Source of the DNA: Nocardiopsis sp. CC223A
GTDB taxonomy: Bacteria > Actinomycetota > Actinomycetes > Streptosporangiales > Streptosporangiaceae
NCBI RefSeq assembly: GCF_030766825.1
Contig: NZ_JASFDV010000021.1
Coordinates: 25,196 to 89,195, forward strand
Direction of reading: 5' to 3'
DNA: 64,000 bases
Shown: one piece after another, positions 18,273-26,413 of the stretch
Position numbering within the stretch: the stretch's first letter is position 1
Layout: every line of letters starts with the position of its first letter
Notes under the pieces: generated by a model
Seen by the model: only the letters and a program-made list of their open reading frames with translations
What the model was told of the DNA's origin: nothing
Database searches by the model: none
Made by a program: the position numbers and the translations under genes

Positions 18273-19079
18273 TCACCGGTCCCGGAAACGGCCGGGGCTG
18301 GTGCCCGTGATACGGCGGAACGCCGTGCCGAACGCGCTCACCGAGTGGTAGCCGACGCGCACCGCCACCTCCTCGATGTCCTCCCCGTGCGACAGCAGGG
18401 AGATCGCGTGCCGCACCCGCGCGGTGGTCACCCAGCGGCTGAAGCCCAGCCCGGTCTCGGCCCGGAACGCCCGGGTGAGGGTGCGGGAGCTCACCCCCAG
18501 CCTCGCCGCCCACGCGGCCAGGGTGGTGGTGTCCGCGGGGTTCTCCAGCACCGCCGCCACGATGGGGGCCAGCAGCGGGGACTCGGGGACCTGCAACAGG
18601 ATCTCGTTGCGGGCGGGAGCGATCAGGTCCAGCACCATGGCCTCGGTGCGGGTGCGCTCGTCCCCGGACAGGTCCTCGTGGTCCAGGCGCTCCAGCAGCA
18701 GCCGCAGCAGCGGCGTGACCTCCACCGCCACCGGCCGGTCGGCGATCGCGGGCACCGCGTGCACCCCGAAGTGCGCCGCCCGGTGCCAGGTCCCGGCGGG
18801 CGTCCACCCGCTGTGGCGCACCCCGGCGGGGATCCACAGGCCCACGGTCGGGGTGATGGTCCACACCCGGGCCCCCACCGCCGCCGAGGAGGCGCCGCGC
18901 TCGTTCCACAGCAGCTCGTGGGTGGGGTGGGCGTGCTCCTCCCAGAAGGTGTCGCGGGCGATCACCTCGTCCGAGCCCCGCACCACGAACGGCACGTCGA
19001 TCTCCCCGGCCTCGTACACGGGCAGCCGACGGTTGTCGAACCCCGGGTCCGCACCGGGAAGGACATCTCGTATGACCAC
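18273..19079 (-). CDS. AraC-family transcriptional regulator with cupin-like N domain
   Basis: The roughly 268-residue regulator has a cupin-like N-terminal domain (HAHPTHELLWNERG, WIPAGVRHSG, about 30-110). A C-terminal double helix-turn-helix (about 165-265) carries AWAARLGVSSRTLTRAFRAETG and IEEVAVRVGYHSVSAFGTAFRRITGTSPGRFR. Upstream of 19079 the frame continues but has no family similarity; I choose the GTG at 19079, though a weak ribosome site makes this uncertain. It lies just upstream of the siderophore operon on the same strand and may regulate it, as AraC proteins often do in siderophore systems. That link is inference. Confidence 0.82.
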   Translation of the reverse strand: MVIRDVLPGADPGFDNRRLPVYEAGEIDVPFVVRGSDEVIARDTFWEEHAHPTHELLWNERGASSAAVGARVWTITPTVGLWIPAGVRHSGWTPAGTWHRAAHFGVHAVPAIADRPVAVEVTPLLRLLLERLDHEDLSGDERTRTEAMVLDLIAPARNEILLQVPESPLLAPIVAAVLENPADTTTLAAWAARLGVSSRTLTRAFRAETGLGFSRWVTTARVRHAISLLSHGEDIEEVAVRVGYHSVSAFGTAFRRITGTSPGRFRDR

Positions 19080-19194
19080 GTCGTTCAGGGTACGGCCCCG
19101 GTCCGCACACCTACGGCCGCACCCCCGCAGGTGCCCGCGGGGGCGGTCGGTGCGATGCTGTCGGTGGTCCGCAGGCATTCGACGGAGGAGTCCC

Positions 19195-20400
19195 ATGGCG
19201 GCGTTCGACCTCACCGCGTTCCGTGCGCAGTTCCCCTCGCTGGGTTCGGGGATCGCCCACTTCGACGGGCCCGGGGGCACCCAGACCCCCGTACGGGTGG
19301 GGGAGGCGATCGCCCGCACGCTCACCGGGCCGCTGTCCAACCGGGGGGTGTCGGCGGCCTCGGAGGCCAACGCCGAGGCGGCGGTGGCGGCGTTCCGCCG
19401 CGCCTACGCCGACCTGCTGGGGTGCGCGCCCGAGGGCGTCGTGTACGGGCGCAGCGCCACCCAGATCACCTACGACTTCTCCCGCCACCTGTCCAAGGAC
19501 TGGGGTCCCGGCGACGAGGTCGTGGTCACCCGGCTGGACCACGACTCCAACGTCCGCCCCTGGGTGCAGGCCGCCGAACGCGCCGGCGCGACCGTGCGGT
19601 GGATCGACTTCGACCCGGCCACCGCCGAGCCCGACCTGTCCGACCTGGACGCGGTGGTCAACGGCCGCACCCGGCTGGTCGCCGTCGGGGCCGCCGCCAA
19701 CCTGCTGGGCACCCGGGTCCCCGTGCGGACGATCGCCGACCGCGCCCACGAGGCGGGGGCCCTGGTGTACGTCGACGGGGTGCACCACGCCGCCCACGCG
19801 GTGGTGGACGTGCGGGAGCTGGGCGCCGACTTCTACGTGTGCTCCCCCTATAAGTTCCTGGGCCCGCACTGCGCGGTCCTGGCCGCGGACCCGGCGCTGC
19901 TGGAGACCATCGCCCCCGACAAGCCGGTGCCCTCCACCGACGCGGTGCCCGAACGGTTCGAGTACGGCACCCTGCCCTACGAGATCATGGCCGGAGCCAC
20001 CGAGGCGGTGGACGTGCTCGCCGACCTGGCCCCCGAAGGCGGCGACCGGCGCGGGCGGCTGGCCGCCGCCCGCCGGCTGCTGGAGGAGCACGAGACGGCG
20101 CTGCGCGACAGGGTCGAGGCGGCCCTGGCCGGGCTGGGCGGGGCGGTGCGGGTGCACTCGCGGGCGGCCGAGCGCACCCCGACGCTGTTCATGACCTTCC
20201 CCGGCCGCCGCAGCGCCGACGTGTCGCGGTTCCTCGCCGGACGCGACGTGCTGGCCCCCGCCGGGAGCTTCTACGCCTACGAGGCGTTCGCCCGCCTGGG
20301 CGTCGACGACACCGCCGGTCTGCGCGTGGGCATGGCGCCCTACACGGCCGGGGAGGACGTCGACCGCCTGCTGTCCGCCCTCACCGACGCCCTGCGCTGA
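19195..20400 (+). CDS. Cysteine desulfurase-like class V aminotransferase
   Basis: The 401-residue PLP enzyme is of the cysteine desulfurase-like subgroup (TIGR01976-type). It has FDGPGGTQTPVRV at the N terminus, LDHDSNVRPWV, VYVDGVHHAAHAVVDVRELGADFYVCSPYKFLGPH with the PLP-binding Lys in SPYKF, and a C-terminal small domain. The active-site Cys loop of true IscS/SufS desulfurases is not obvious, and this subgroup has no firmly known reaction. GGAGGAG precedes ATG 19195. It is divergent from the AraC gene and convergent with the cupin gene. Confidence 0.85.
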   Translation: MAAFDLTAFRAQFPSLGSGIAHFDGPGGTQTPVRVGEAIARTLTGPLSNRGVSAASEANAEAAVAAFRRAYADLLGCAPEGVVYGRSATQITYDFSRHLSKDWGPGDEVVVTRLDHDSNVRPWVQAAERAGATVRWIDFDPATAEPDLSDLDAVVNGRTRLVAVGAAANLLGTRVPVRTIADRAHEAGALVYVDGVHHAAHAVVDVRELGADFYVCSPYKFLGPHCAVLAADPALLETIAPDKPVPSTDAVPERFEYGTLPYEIMAGATEAVDVLADLAPEGGDRRGRLAAARRLLEEHETALRDRVEAALAGLGGAVRVHSRAAERTPTLFMTFPGRRSADVSRFLAGRDVLAPAGSFYAYEAFARLGVDDTAGLRVGMAPYTAGEDVDRLLSALTDALR

Positions 20401-20453
20401 CCGGTCGTCGGAGGCCGGAGCGGCGCCCGCGCCGGGACCGGACCCGCCGCGGG

Positions 20454-20858
20454 TCACACCGCGTGCTGGGGGTCGTCCCGTGAGGTGCGGTGGACGGTGC
20501 CGTGCGGGTGCTCGGCGGGGGCGTACACCGAGTACAGCTTCAGCGGGACCTCGCCCACGTTGACGATGTTGTGCCAGGTCCCGGCGGGGACGAGCACGGC
20601 AGAGCCGTCGCCCGCCTTGTGGACGAGGTCCAGGGCGTCCCGGGCCGGGCCCATCTCCACCCGGGCCAGGCCCGCCTCGATGCGCAGGAACTGGTCGCGG
20701 TCCTCGTGCACCTCCAGCCCCACGTCATCGCCGGGCTCAACGGACATGACGGTGACCTGTAGATTCCCTCCCGTCCACAGGGCGGTGCGGAAATTCCCGT
20801 TCTGCACGGTCAGGTCTTCGATATCGAGAACACACGGTCGCGGACCCTGGTCTTCCAT
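20454..20858 (-). CDS. Small cupin-domain protein
   Basis: The 134-residue single-domain cupin has conserved-motif 1 GLEVHEDRDQFLRIEAG and motif 2 VLVPAGTWHNIVNVG, placing His and Glu residues for a metal site. The core is followed by a Pro/His-containing tail (YAPAEHPHGTVHRT). Similar proteins act as small-molecule isomerases, dioxygenases or regulators; nothing here fixes the substrate. The ATG at 20858 follows GGAAAGG. It is transcribed away from the degraded ABC exporter gene, with about 320 bases of GC-rich sequence between them in which I see only an inverted repeat. Confidence 0.8.
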   Translation of the reverse strand: MEDQGPRPCVLDIEDLTVQNGNFRTALWTGGNLQVTVMSVEPGDDVGLEVHEDRDQFLRIEAGLARVEMGPARDALDLVHKAGDGSAVLVPAGTWHNIVNVGEVPLKLYSVYAPAEHPHGTVHRTSRDDPQHAV

Positions 20859-21090
20859 TTCTGCCTTTCCTTCGCTCCCGGGCGCCCGGGAGGTCCACGG
20901 GCACGGGGGAGTCGTCCCGTCGTCCGAATCGCGATCGATCGGCCGGGAACCGATGCGCCCGCGGCGGGGCCGACGGCCCCGCTCCCCCATTCCTTGCCTT
21001 TCCCGCGTGTTCCCACACCGCGTTCCCGGACGAGGTTCCGATCCGCGCCCTCGGCCGGGGGGCACGCCCGGGAGACCTGGGCCGAAAGCC

Positions 21091-21148
21091 CCTTGCGGAA
21101 AAGGCGCAGATCGTTTTCGGGACGGGAATTCCGGCACCTTCCGCAAGG
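21091..21148. repeat. Inverted repeat with 10-bp perfect arms near the exporter 3' end
   Basis: CCTTGCGGAA at 21091-21100 and its reverse complement at 21139-21148 flank 38 bases. They lie where the exporter gene loses its natural end and before the cupin leader. It could be a terminator-like structure or the scar of a lost element. Confidence 0.4.
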
Positions 21149-21177
21149 CGCCGCTCGGCCCAGGGCGTCCATCTGGG

Positions 21178-22980
21178 GGGCGACCAGGCCCCGGTAGGCG
21201 GGGCAGTCCCGGATCAGGTCGGCGTGGGTGCCGTCGCCCACCGGCGTGCCCGCGTCCAGGACGATGATCCGTTCGGCGTGCACCAGGTGGTCAGGCGGTG
21301 CGCGATGGTGATGGTGGTGCGGCCCGCCCGGGCGGCGGCGATCGCCTCCCGGACGTCGTGTTCGCCGACCGCGTCGAGCCGGCTGACGGCCTCGTCCAGG
21401 ATCAGCACCCGCGCCGGGTTCAGCAGGGTGCGGGCCGGGGCCGGCCGCTGGCGCTCGCCGCCGGACAGGGAGCGGCCGTTGTCGGCGAGCACGGTGTCCA
21501 GGCCCTCCGGCAGCCGCCGGACCACGTCGTCCACCCGTGCCGCCGCCAGCACCCGCCACAGGTCGGTGTCGTCGAGGTCGTCGTCGGTGGCCAGCAGCAG
21601 GTTGTCGCGCACCGTCTCCCGGAACAGGGGCACGTCCTGGGGCAGCAGCGACACCACCCCCGGCAGCGCCGAACGGGTGTAGCGGGGCAGGGGCGCGCCG
21701 CCGACCTCCACCCGGCCCTGCCCCGGGTCCACACACCGGGCCAGGACCTGCGCGAACGTGGACTTGCCCGACCCCGACCGCCCGGCGATCGCGATGTGCT
21801 CCCCGGGCCGGACGTGCACGGTCAGGTCCCGCAGGGCCGGGCGGGAGGACGCCTGCGGATCGACGTCGCTCCACCGGAAGGCCACCCCGTCGGCCCGGAC
21901 CCGCCCGCCCTCCTCCTCGGGCGGTGCGGCCAGGTCGCCGTGGGCGGCGACCGGCGGGCGCGCGGTCAGCAGCGCGCCGATCCGCGCCGCGGCCTCGCCG
22001 GTGGTGCCGTAGTGGCGGGTCATCGCCGCCCAGTGCAGGATCGGGGCGGTCGCCATGGTGGCCGACCCGATCGCGAAGGGCACCGCCCCTGGGGCGAGCG
22101 TGCCGCGCTCCAACTGCCAGGCGGCGGCCGCGGCGGTGGCCACCGCCGCCAGCAGGGCGATGGCGCCCAGCACGGCGGTCTCGGCCCCCGAGCGGCGGGC
22201 GTTGCGGAACTGGGCGGTGAGCAGCCGGTCGTCCAGGGCGGCCGTCCGCTCGGCCCGGTGGGTCACCAGCCCGTAGCCGACGATCTCGCGGACGGCCCCG
22301 GTGTTCTCGGCGACCTCCCCGCCCAGGTCGGCCAGCGCGGTGCGGATGCGCTCGCCCTGGGGGCGCGCCCACCGCCGGGCGACCAGGGTGAGGGCGACGG
22401 ACAGGAGCAGGACGGGGGCCGTGAGCAGAGCGGCCGGAGGGCTCACCGCGGCCAGCGCGACCCACAGCAGCGGGGTGGCCGCCCAGGCGCTGAGCGTGTA
22501 GATGGAGGAGTGGGCGTAGAAGATCTCCGGCGCCTCGGCGTCGGACAGGGCGGAGGTGAGCAGGTCGCCGGAGCGGCGGCGGGAGAGCCCTGCGGGGGCG
22601 AGCCGGGCCAGGGCGTCGTACACCCACAGCCGCACCCGGGCCAGCACCCGGAAGCTCAGGTCGTGCGAGAGCCAGGTCTCCAGCCACGAGGCGGCCGACC
22701 GGACGGCCACGGCCAGCAGGGTGGCGGCCGCCGGTGCCGCCAGGTCCGCGGGCCCGCCGCCGGCCAGGACCGCGCCGGTGGCGGCCGAGGCCAGGATCAC
22801 GGCCATGAGCGCGATCGCCAGGAGGAGGGCGGCGGGGAACCCGCGCCGCCCCGGCCGGGCGGTCCGGGTCGGGGGTGCCGGGAGCCCGGCGCGGTGCGGG
22901 CTGCGCGTGCTGATGGGTCGGGGGATTTCCTCTCTGGCCGCGGGGGCGCGGGCGGCCGGGAGGGGGTGCGCCCCGACCAT
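21178..22980 (-). pseudogene. ABC exporter half-transporter (TMD-NBD) with a C-terminal frameshift
   Basis: A six-helix exporter membrane domain (about 40-320) is followed by a nucleotide-binding domain. The NBD has Walker A IAGRSGSGKST, Q-loop LLPQDVPLF, signature SLSGGERQR and Walker B VLILDEAVSRLD. At 21284-21291, inside IAHRLTT, the frame slips. One extra C would restore LVHAERIIVLDAGTPVGDGTHADLI, the normal end of such proteins. The restored frame still lacks an obvious stop near 21180. The ATG at 22980 is preferred; an upstream ATG at 23010 would put the Zur-type box inside the gene. A CATTAT element 7 bases before 22980 suggests a leaderless transcript. No partner half-transporter is adjacent. 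Zinc-linked regulation is inferred from the box. Confidence 0.7.
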
Positions 22981-22986
22981 TTGCGA

Positions 22987-23007
22987 TAATGAAAACCGTT
23001 TTCGTTT
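22987..23007 (-). promoter_or_regulatory. Zur-type box in front of the ABC exporter gene
   Basis: TAATGAAAAC-C-GTTTTCGTTT has 8 of 10 paired positions and contains TGAAAACCGTTTTCG, very close to the actinobacterial Zur consensus (TGAAAATnATTTTCA). The box overlaps the probable -10 element CATTAT on the minus strand. Zinc-dependent repression is predicted. Confidence 0.72.
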
Positions 23008-23130
23008 CATGAGTATAGACCGCCGCGAACCGGGACGGACCCGCCGCCCGCCGGACCGCCGTCCCGGGCACGCGGAAGGGGGCGGAACAGGTGTTCCGCC
23101 CCCGTGGACCCGCCCGGACCCGCGTTCCGG

Positions 23131-23439
23131 TCAGGAACCGCTGGAGTGCTCGTCCCAGTGGCCCTCGTGCTCGCGGTGCAAGTGCCCGTCGTGCACGTAG
23201 TCCACGTGCCCCTGGTGGGGCACCGCCACGTGCCCGCACCCCTCCCCGTGTCGGTGCTCGTGGTCCTCGTGGACGGCGTGCCCCTCGTGCTCGCACTCGT
23301 CCCAGTGGCCGTCGTGACCGTGGTGCAGGTGCCCGTCGTGCACGTAGTCCACGTGCTCCCGGTGGGGCACCGCCACGTGCCCGCAGGAGGCACCGTGGTC
23401 GTGGGCGTGGTCCTCGTGTACGAGATGTCGCGTCGCCAT
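23131..23439 (-). CDS. Histidine-rich protein of two 49-residue repeats, likely zinc-binding
   Basis: The 102-residue acidic protein contains 29 His, many Asp/Glu and 3 Cys. It consists of two near-identical units with a 49-residue (147-bp) period. Each unit contains CGHVAVPHxxHVDYVHDGHLHxxHxGHWDE, preceded by a His/Asp/Glu-rich lead-in. There is no signal peptide or membrane helix, so it is cytosolic as read. GGGGGAGAG precedes the ATG at 23439. It lies 155 bases downstream of aztA on the same strand, between two Zur-type boxes. A zinc buffer or chaperone role for the uptake system is a reasonable inference; similar short one-unit proteins occur near zinc genes in other actinomycetes. Confidence 0.8.
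   Translation of the reverse strand: MATRHLVHEDHAHDHGASCGHVAVPHREHVDYVHDGHLHHGHDGHWDECEHEGHAVHEDHEHRHGEGCGHVAVPHQGHVDYVHDGHLHREHEGHWDEHSSGS
23154..23439 (-). repeat. 147-bp tandem duplication inside the His-rich gene
   Basis: The stretch beginning CCCAGTGGCC at 23154 recurs at 23301 with high identity, giving the two protein repeats. The duplication is nearly exact over about 80 bases of each unit, so it is fairly recent or actively homogenised. Confidence 0.7.
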
Positions 23440-23593
23440 CTCTCCCCCAGGGGTTGCGTCGGTTCCGCACCGGCCCGCCGCAGCACCGTTCACGGCCGCA
23501 CGACGGGCCGGTCGCCTAGAAGACCAGTCGATCAGAGGACACCCCCGCGGGGAACCTCCGTGGGGCCGGACCGGGGAAAGCTTGACCCGCGCC

Positions 23594-24277
23594 TCACCTT
23601 CCGGTGGGACCTCCGTCGACCTCCCGGGGCAGCCCTTCCTCCATGCGCAGGACGCGGTCGGCGCGGGCGGCCTCCCGCTCGGAGTGCGTGGCGTGCACGA
23701 CGGTGACACCGCGCGCACGCTCCTGGTCCAGCACCGCCCCGATGCGGGCACGGGAATCCGCGTCCAGGCCGGTGGCGGGCTCGTCGAGCAGGAGCAGGTC
23801 CGCCTCCTGGGCCAGCCCCTGGGCCAGCAGGACCCGCTGGCGCTGCCCGCCGGACAGCTCCCCCAGTCTGCGCCGGGCCAGGTCGGCGACCCCCAATCGC
23901 TCCATGCACGCCCCGACCTCTTCCCGGTCCCGGCGGGTCAACCGGCGCCACGGCCCCCGCAGCCCCCACCTGCCCATCTCCACGGTCTCCCGCGCGGTGA
24001 CGGGCAGTGCGTCGGAGACCGCACTGCGCTGCACCACGAGGGCGGGGCGGCGCGGCGTGCCCAGGGTCACACCCCCCGAACGCGGGGCCAGGACCCCGGC
24101 CATGACGGACAGCAGGGTGGACTTGCCCGAGCCGTTGGCCCCCACCAGTGCGGTCACCGTCCCGGCGGGGAGCGCCAGGGTGACGCCGCGCAGGACGTCG
24201 CGGCCGCCGTGGCCCGCGTACACGTCCGACAGTTCGACCGCCGGCACCCGTGCCGTGCCGGTCCCGTCCGAGGCCAT
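23594..24277 (-). CDS. aztA: Zinc ABC transporter ATP-binding protein AztA
   Basis: The 227-residue ATPase is of the metal (cluster 9) import family. It has Walker A LVGANGSGKST, Q-loop VVQRSAVSDALPVTARETV, signature ELSGGQRQRVLLAQGLA, Walker B DLLLLDEPATGLD and H-loop VVHATHSEREA. It begins at ATG 24277 after GGAGGTGGGC; an upstream ATG at 24313 would overlap the Zur-type palindrome. It is divergent from aztB across an intergenic region of 51 bases holding that palindrome. The aztA/aztB/aztC/aztD set defines the Azt type of zinc importer, distinct from plain ZnuABC by its AztD metallochaperone. Confidence 0.88.
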   Translation of the reverse strand: MASDGTGTARVPAVELSDVYAGHGGRDVLRGVTLALPAGTVTALVGANGSGKSTLLSVMAGVLAPRSGGVTLGTPRRPALVVQRSAVSDALPVTARETVEMGRWGLRGPWRRLTRRDREEVGACMERLGVADLARRRLGELSGGQRQRVLLAQGLAQEADLLLLDEPATGLDADSRARIGAVLDQERARGVTVVHATHSEREAARADRVLRMEEGLPREVDGGPTGR

Positions 24278-24294
24278 GCCCACCTCCGATTTGG

Positions 24295-24315
24295 TAATGA
24301 AAACGGTTTTCATTA
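24295..24315. promoter_or_regulatory. Perfect 21-bp Zur-type palindrome between aztA and aztB
   Basis: TAATGAAAAC-G-GTTTTCATTA has ten perfectly paired bases on each side of one central base. It contains TGAAAACGGTTTTCA, matching the actinobacterial Zur box (7-1-7 form). It overlaps a TATAGA/CATTAT -10-like element for aztB and sits 18 bases from the aztA start, so one Zur dimer pair could silence both divergent promoters. Confidence 0.9.
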
Positions 24316-24328
24316 TAGAGTGCCCGAC

Positions 24329-25213
24329 ATGGAAGCCCTATTCGCCCCCTTCGAGGTGGTCTTCGTCCAACGCGCCCTGTGGGGAGGCGTCCTCGTCTCG
24401 CTCATCTGCGCGCCGTCCGGAACCTGGGTGGTCCTGCGCGGGATGGCCTTCCTCGGTGACGCGATGTCCCACGGGATGCTCCCCGGGGTCGCCCTGGCCG
24501 CACTGCTGGGCGGCAACCTGTTCATCGGCGCGGCCCTGGCCGCGGCCGGGATGGCGCTGGGGGTCACCGCACTGAACCGCTCGGCGCGCCTGTCCCAGGA
24601 CACGAGCATCGGCCTGCTCTTCGTCGGGATGCTCTCGGCGGGGGTGATCATCGTCTCCCACTCCGGGTCCTTCGCCGTCGACCTCACCGGCTTCCTCTTC
24701 GGCGACGTCCTCGCCGTGCGGGAACAGGACCTGGTCCTGCTCGCCCTGGCCCTCCTGGTGGCCCTCCCCGTCGCGGCGCTGGGCCACCGCTCCTTCACCG
24801 CACTGGCCTTCGACCCGCGCAAGGCCACGACCCTGGGCCTGGCCCCCCGGGCCGCACACGCCGCCATGCTCGGGCTCATCACCCTGGCGGTGGTCGCCTC
24901 GTTCCACGTGGTCGGCACCCTGCTCGTCTTCGGCCTGCTCATCGCCCCTCCGGCCGCCGCCGCGATCTGGGCCAGGAGCATCCCCGCGATCATGGCCGGC
25001 GCCGCCGTACTGGGCAGCACCTCCACCTTCGTCGGCCTGCTCGTCTCCTGGCACTGGGGCACCGCGGCCGGCGCCAGCATCTCGGCCACCGCCGTCGCCC
25101 TCTTCTTCTGTTCGGCCGCCCTGTCCCGGTTCCGCTCCGGCACCGGCCCCACTCCCCCCGCCGACGGTCCCCGCGCGCCCCTGCACACGAACGAAAGGTC
25201 GACCGCGTCATGA
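24329..25213 (+). CDS. aztB: Zinc ABC transporter permease AztB
   Basis: The 294-residue membrane protein is of the ZnuB/ABC-3 family with about eight or nine helices. Family marks are the N-terminal FVQRALWGGVLVSLICAPSGTWVVLRGMAFLGDAMSHGMLPGVALA block, SQDTSIGLLFVGMLSAGVIIVS, FLFGDVLAV, and the C-terminal GTLLVFGLLIAPPAAA. It starts at ATG 24329, only 14 bases after the Zur box, with no convincing ribosome site, so the transcript may have a very short leader. Its stop overlaps the start of the following lipoprotein gene as ATGA. Confidence 0.9.
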   Translation: MEALFAPFEVVFVQRALWGGVLVSLICAPSGTWVVLRGMAFLGDAMSHGMLPGVALAALLGGNLFIGAALAAAGMALGVTALNRSARLSQDTSIGLLFVGMLSAGVIIVSHSGSFAVDLTGFLFGDVLAVREQDLVLLALALLVALPVAALGHRSFTALAFDPRKATTLGLAPRAAHAAMLGLITLAVVASFHVVGTLLVFGLLIAPPAAAAIWARSIPAIMAGAAVLGSTSTFVGLLVSWHWGTAAGASISATAVALFFCSAALSRFRSGTGPTPPADGPRAPLHTNERSTAS

Positions 25214-26409
25214 CCCGCACCCACCGCACAGGGCGGCTTCCGGCCTCGGGCGCCGGGCTGCTCGCCGCAGCGCTGCTCGCCGGATGCGGCCCCGCCCCGC
25301 AGGAGGAGCCGGCCCCGGACGCCGAGCCGACCCCGCACGGCTACGTCGAGGGTGCCGAGGAGACCGCCGAGCCCCAGTCGCGACTGGTCCTGGCCGACGA
25401 CGAGGGCCGGATCCAGGTCCTGGACCTGATCACCGAGGAGTCCACCCTGCTGGACCCGGTCGGCGCCGTCGACGGGATCACCGGCGACGGGCGGTTCGCG
25501 TACCTGACGTCATCCGACCAGCGGACGACCTCCGTCGTCGACAGCGGCGCCTGGACCGTGGACCACGGCGACCACTACCACTACTACCGGGCGGAGATCC
25601 GCCCGGCCGGGACCGTCCCGGGAGCCACCGCCGCGGGCGCGGCGACCGACACCGCCCTCACCGCCCTGAACGGCACCGACGGCACCGTCGCCCTGCTGGA
25701 CCGGCCCGCTCTGGAGGACGGGGACGCCGCCACCGCCGCCGTCCCGGCCACGACCGGTCTGACCGTCCCCTACGCCGAGCGGCTGATCGTGGCCGAGGAC
25801 GGCCCCGTGCACGTCCTGGACCGGGAGGGCGACCCCGTGGAGACCCTGGACGAGGAGTGCGCCGACCCCCGCGCCTGGGCCGTCACCCGCCGCGGCCTGG
25901 TCCTGGGCTGCGCGGACGGCGCGCTCGTGATCACCGAGGACGACGGCGCCCTCACCGCCGAACCCCTCCCCCACCCCGACGGCCTGCCGGCCGACGCCGC
26001 CGTCACACGGTTCCACCACCGGCCCGGGGCCGCGGCCCTGGCGGCGGTCCCCGCTCCGGACACCGTCCTCGTGCTCGACCTCGTCGAACGGCGCTGGGAC
26101 CACTGGGAGCTGCCCGGCGTCGTCACCGTGACGGCGGTCGGCGAGGGCGCCTCCGTGCTCGCCCTCACCGAGGACGGGGCCCTGCACGCCCTGGACCCCG
26201 CCACCGGCGGGGAACGGGCCCGCACCGACCTCCTGGAACAGGTCGACGCCGAACACCCCCCGACCCTCCAGGTGGACACCTCCCGGGCCTACGTCAACGA
26301 CGTGCACACCGGACGGGTCCACGAGATCGACTACAACGACGACCTGCGCGTGGCCCGCACCTTCGACACCGAGGTCGCACCCCACCACATGGTCGAGACC
26401 GGACGGTGA
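25210..26409 (+). CDS. AztD-like beta-propeller lipoprotein in the zinc operon
   Basis: The 399-residue lipoprotein (lipobox LLAGCGP near residue 22) is built of repeated four-stranded beta segments typical of a propeller. It shares features with AztD: the RLVLADDEGRIQVLDLITEE opening, a Cys pair in EECADPRAWAVTRRGLVLGCADGALVI, and a closing HTGRVHEIDYN segment. It has its own His clusters, DHGDHYHYYRAEI near residue 118 and FHHRPG near 270, that could bind zinc. It diverges clearly from the canonical AztD encoded downstream. The start is coupled to aztB (ATGA). I infer a second extracytoplasmic zinc chaperone or sensor; the exact role is unknown. Confidence 0.78.
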   Translation: MTRTHRTGRLPASGAGLLAAALLAGCGPAPQEEPAPDAEPTPHGYVEGAEETAEPQSRLVLADDEGRIQVLDLITEESTLLDPVGAVDGITGDGRFAYLTSSDQRTTSVVDSGAWTVDHGDHYHYYRAEIRPAGTVPGATAAGAATDTALTALNGTDGTVALLDRPALEDGDAATAAVPATTGLTVPYAERLIVAEDGPVHVLDREGDPVETLDEECADPRAWAVTRRGLVLGCADGALVITEDDGALTAEPLPHPDGLPADAAVTRFHHRPGAAALAAVPAPDTVLVLDLVERRWDHWELPGVVTVTAVGEGASVLALTEDGALHALDPATGGERARTDLLEQVDAEHPPTLQVDTSRAYVNDVHTGRVHEIDYNDDLRVARTFDTEVAPHHMVETGR

Positions 26410-26413
26410 ACCG

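Noticed and set aside
20810..23470. 886-codon minus-strand frame across the exporter and His-rich gene
   Set aside because: Only its short segment after the frameshift (about 21290-21180) resembles a protein, as the displaced end of the exporter; the rest is a shadow.
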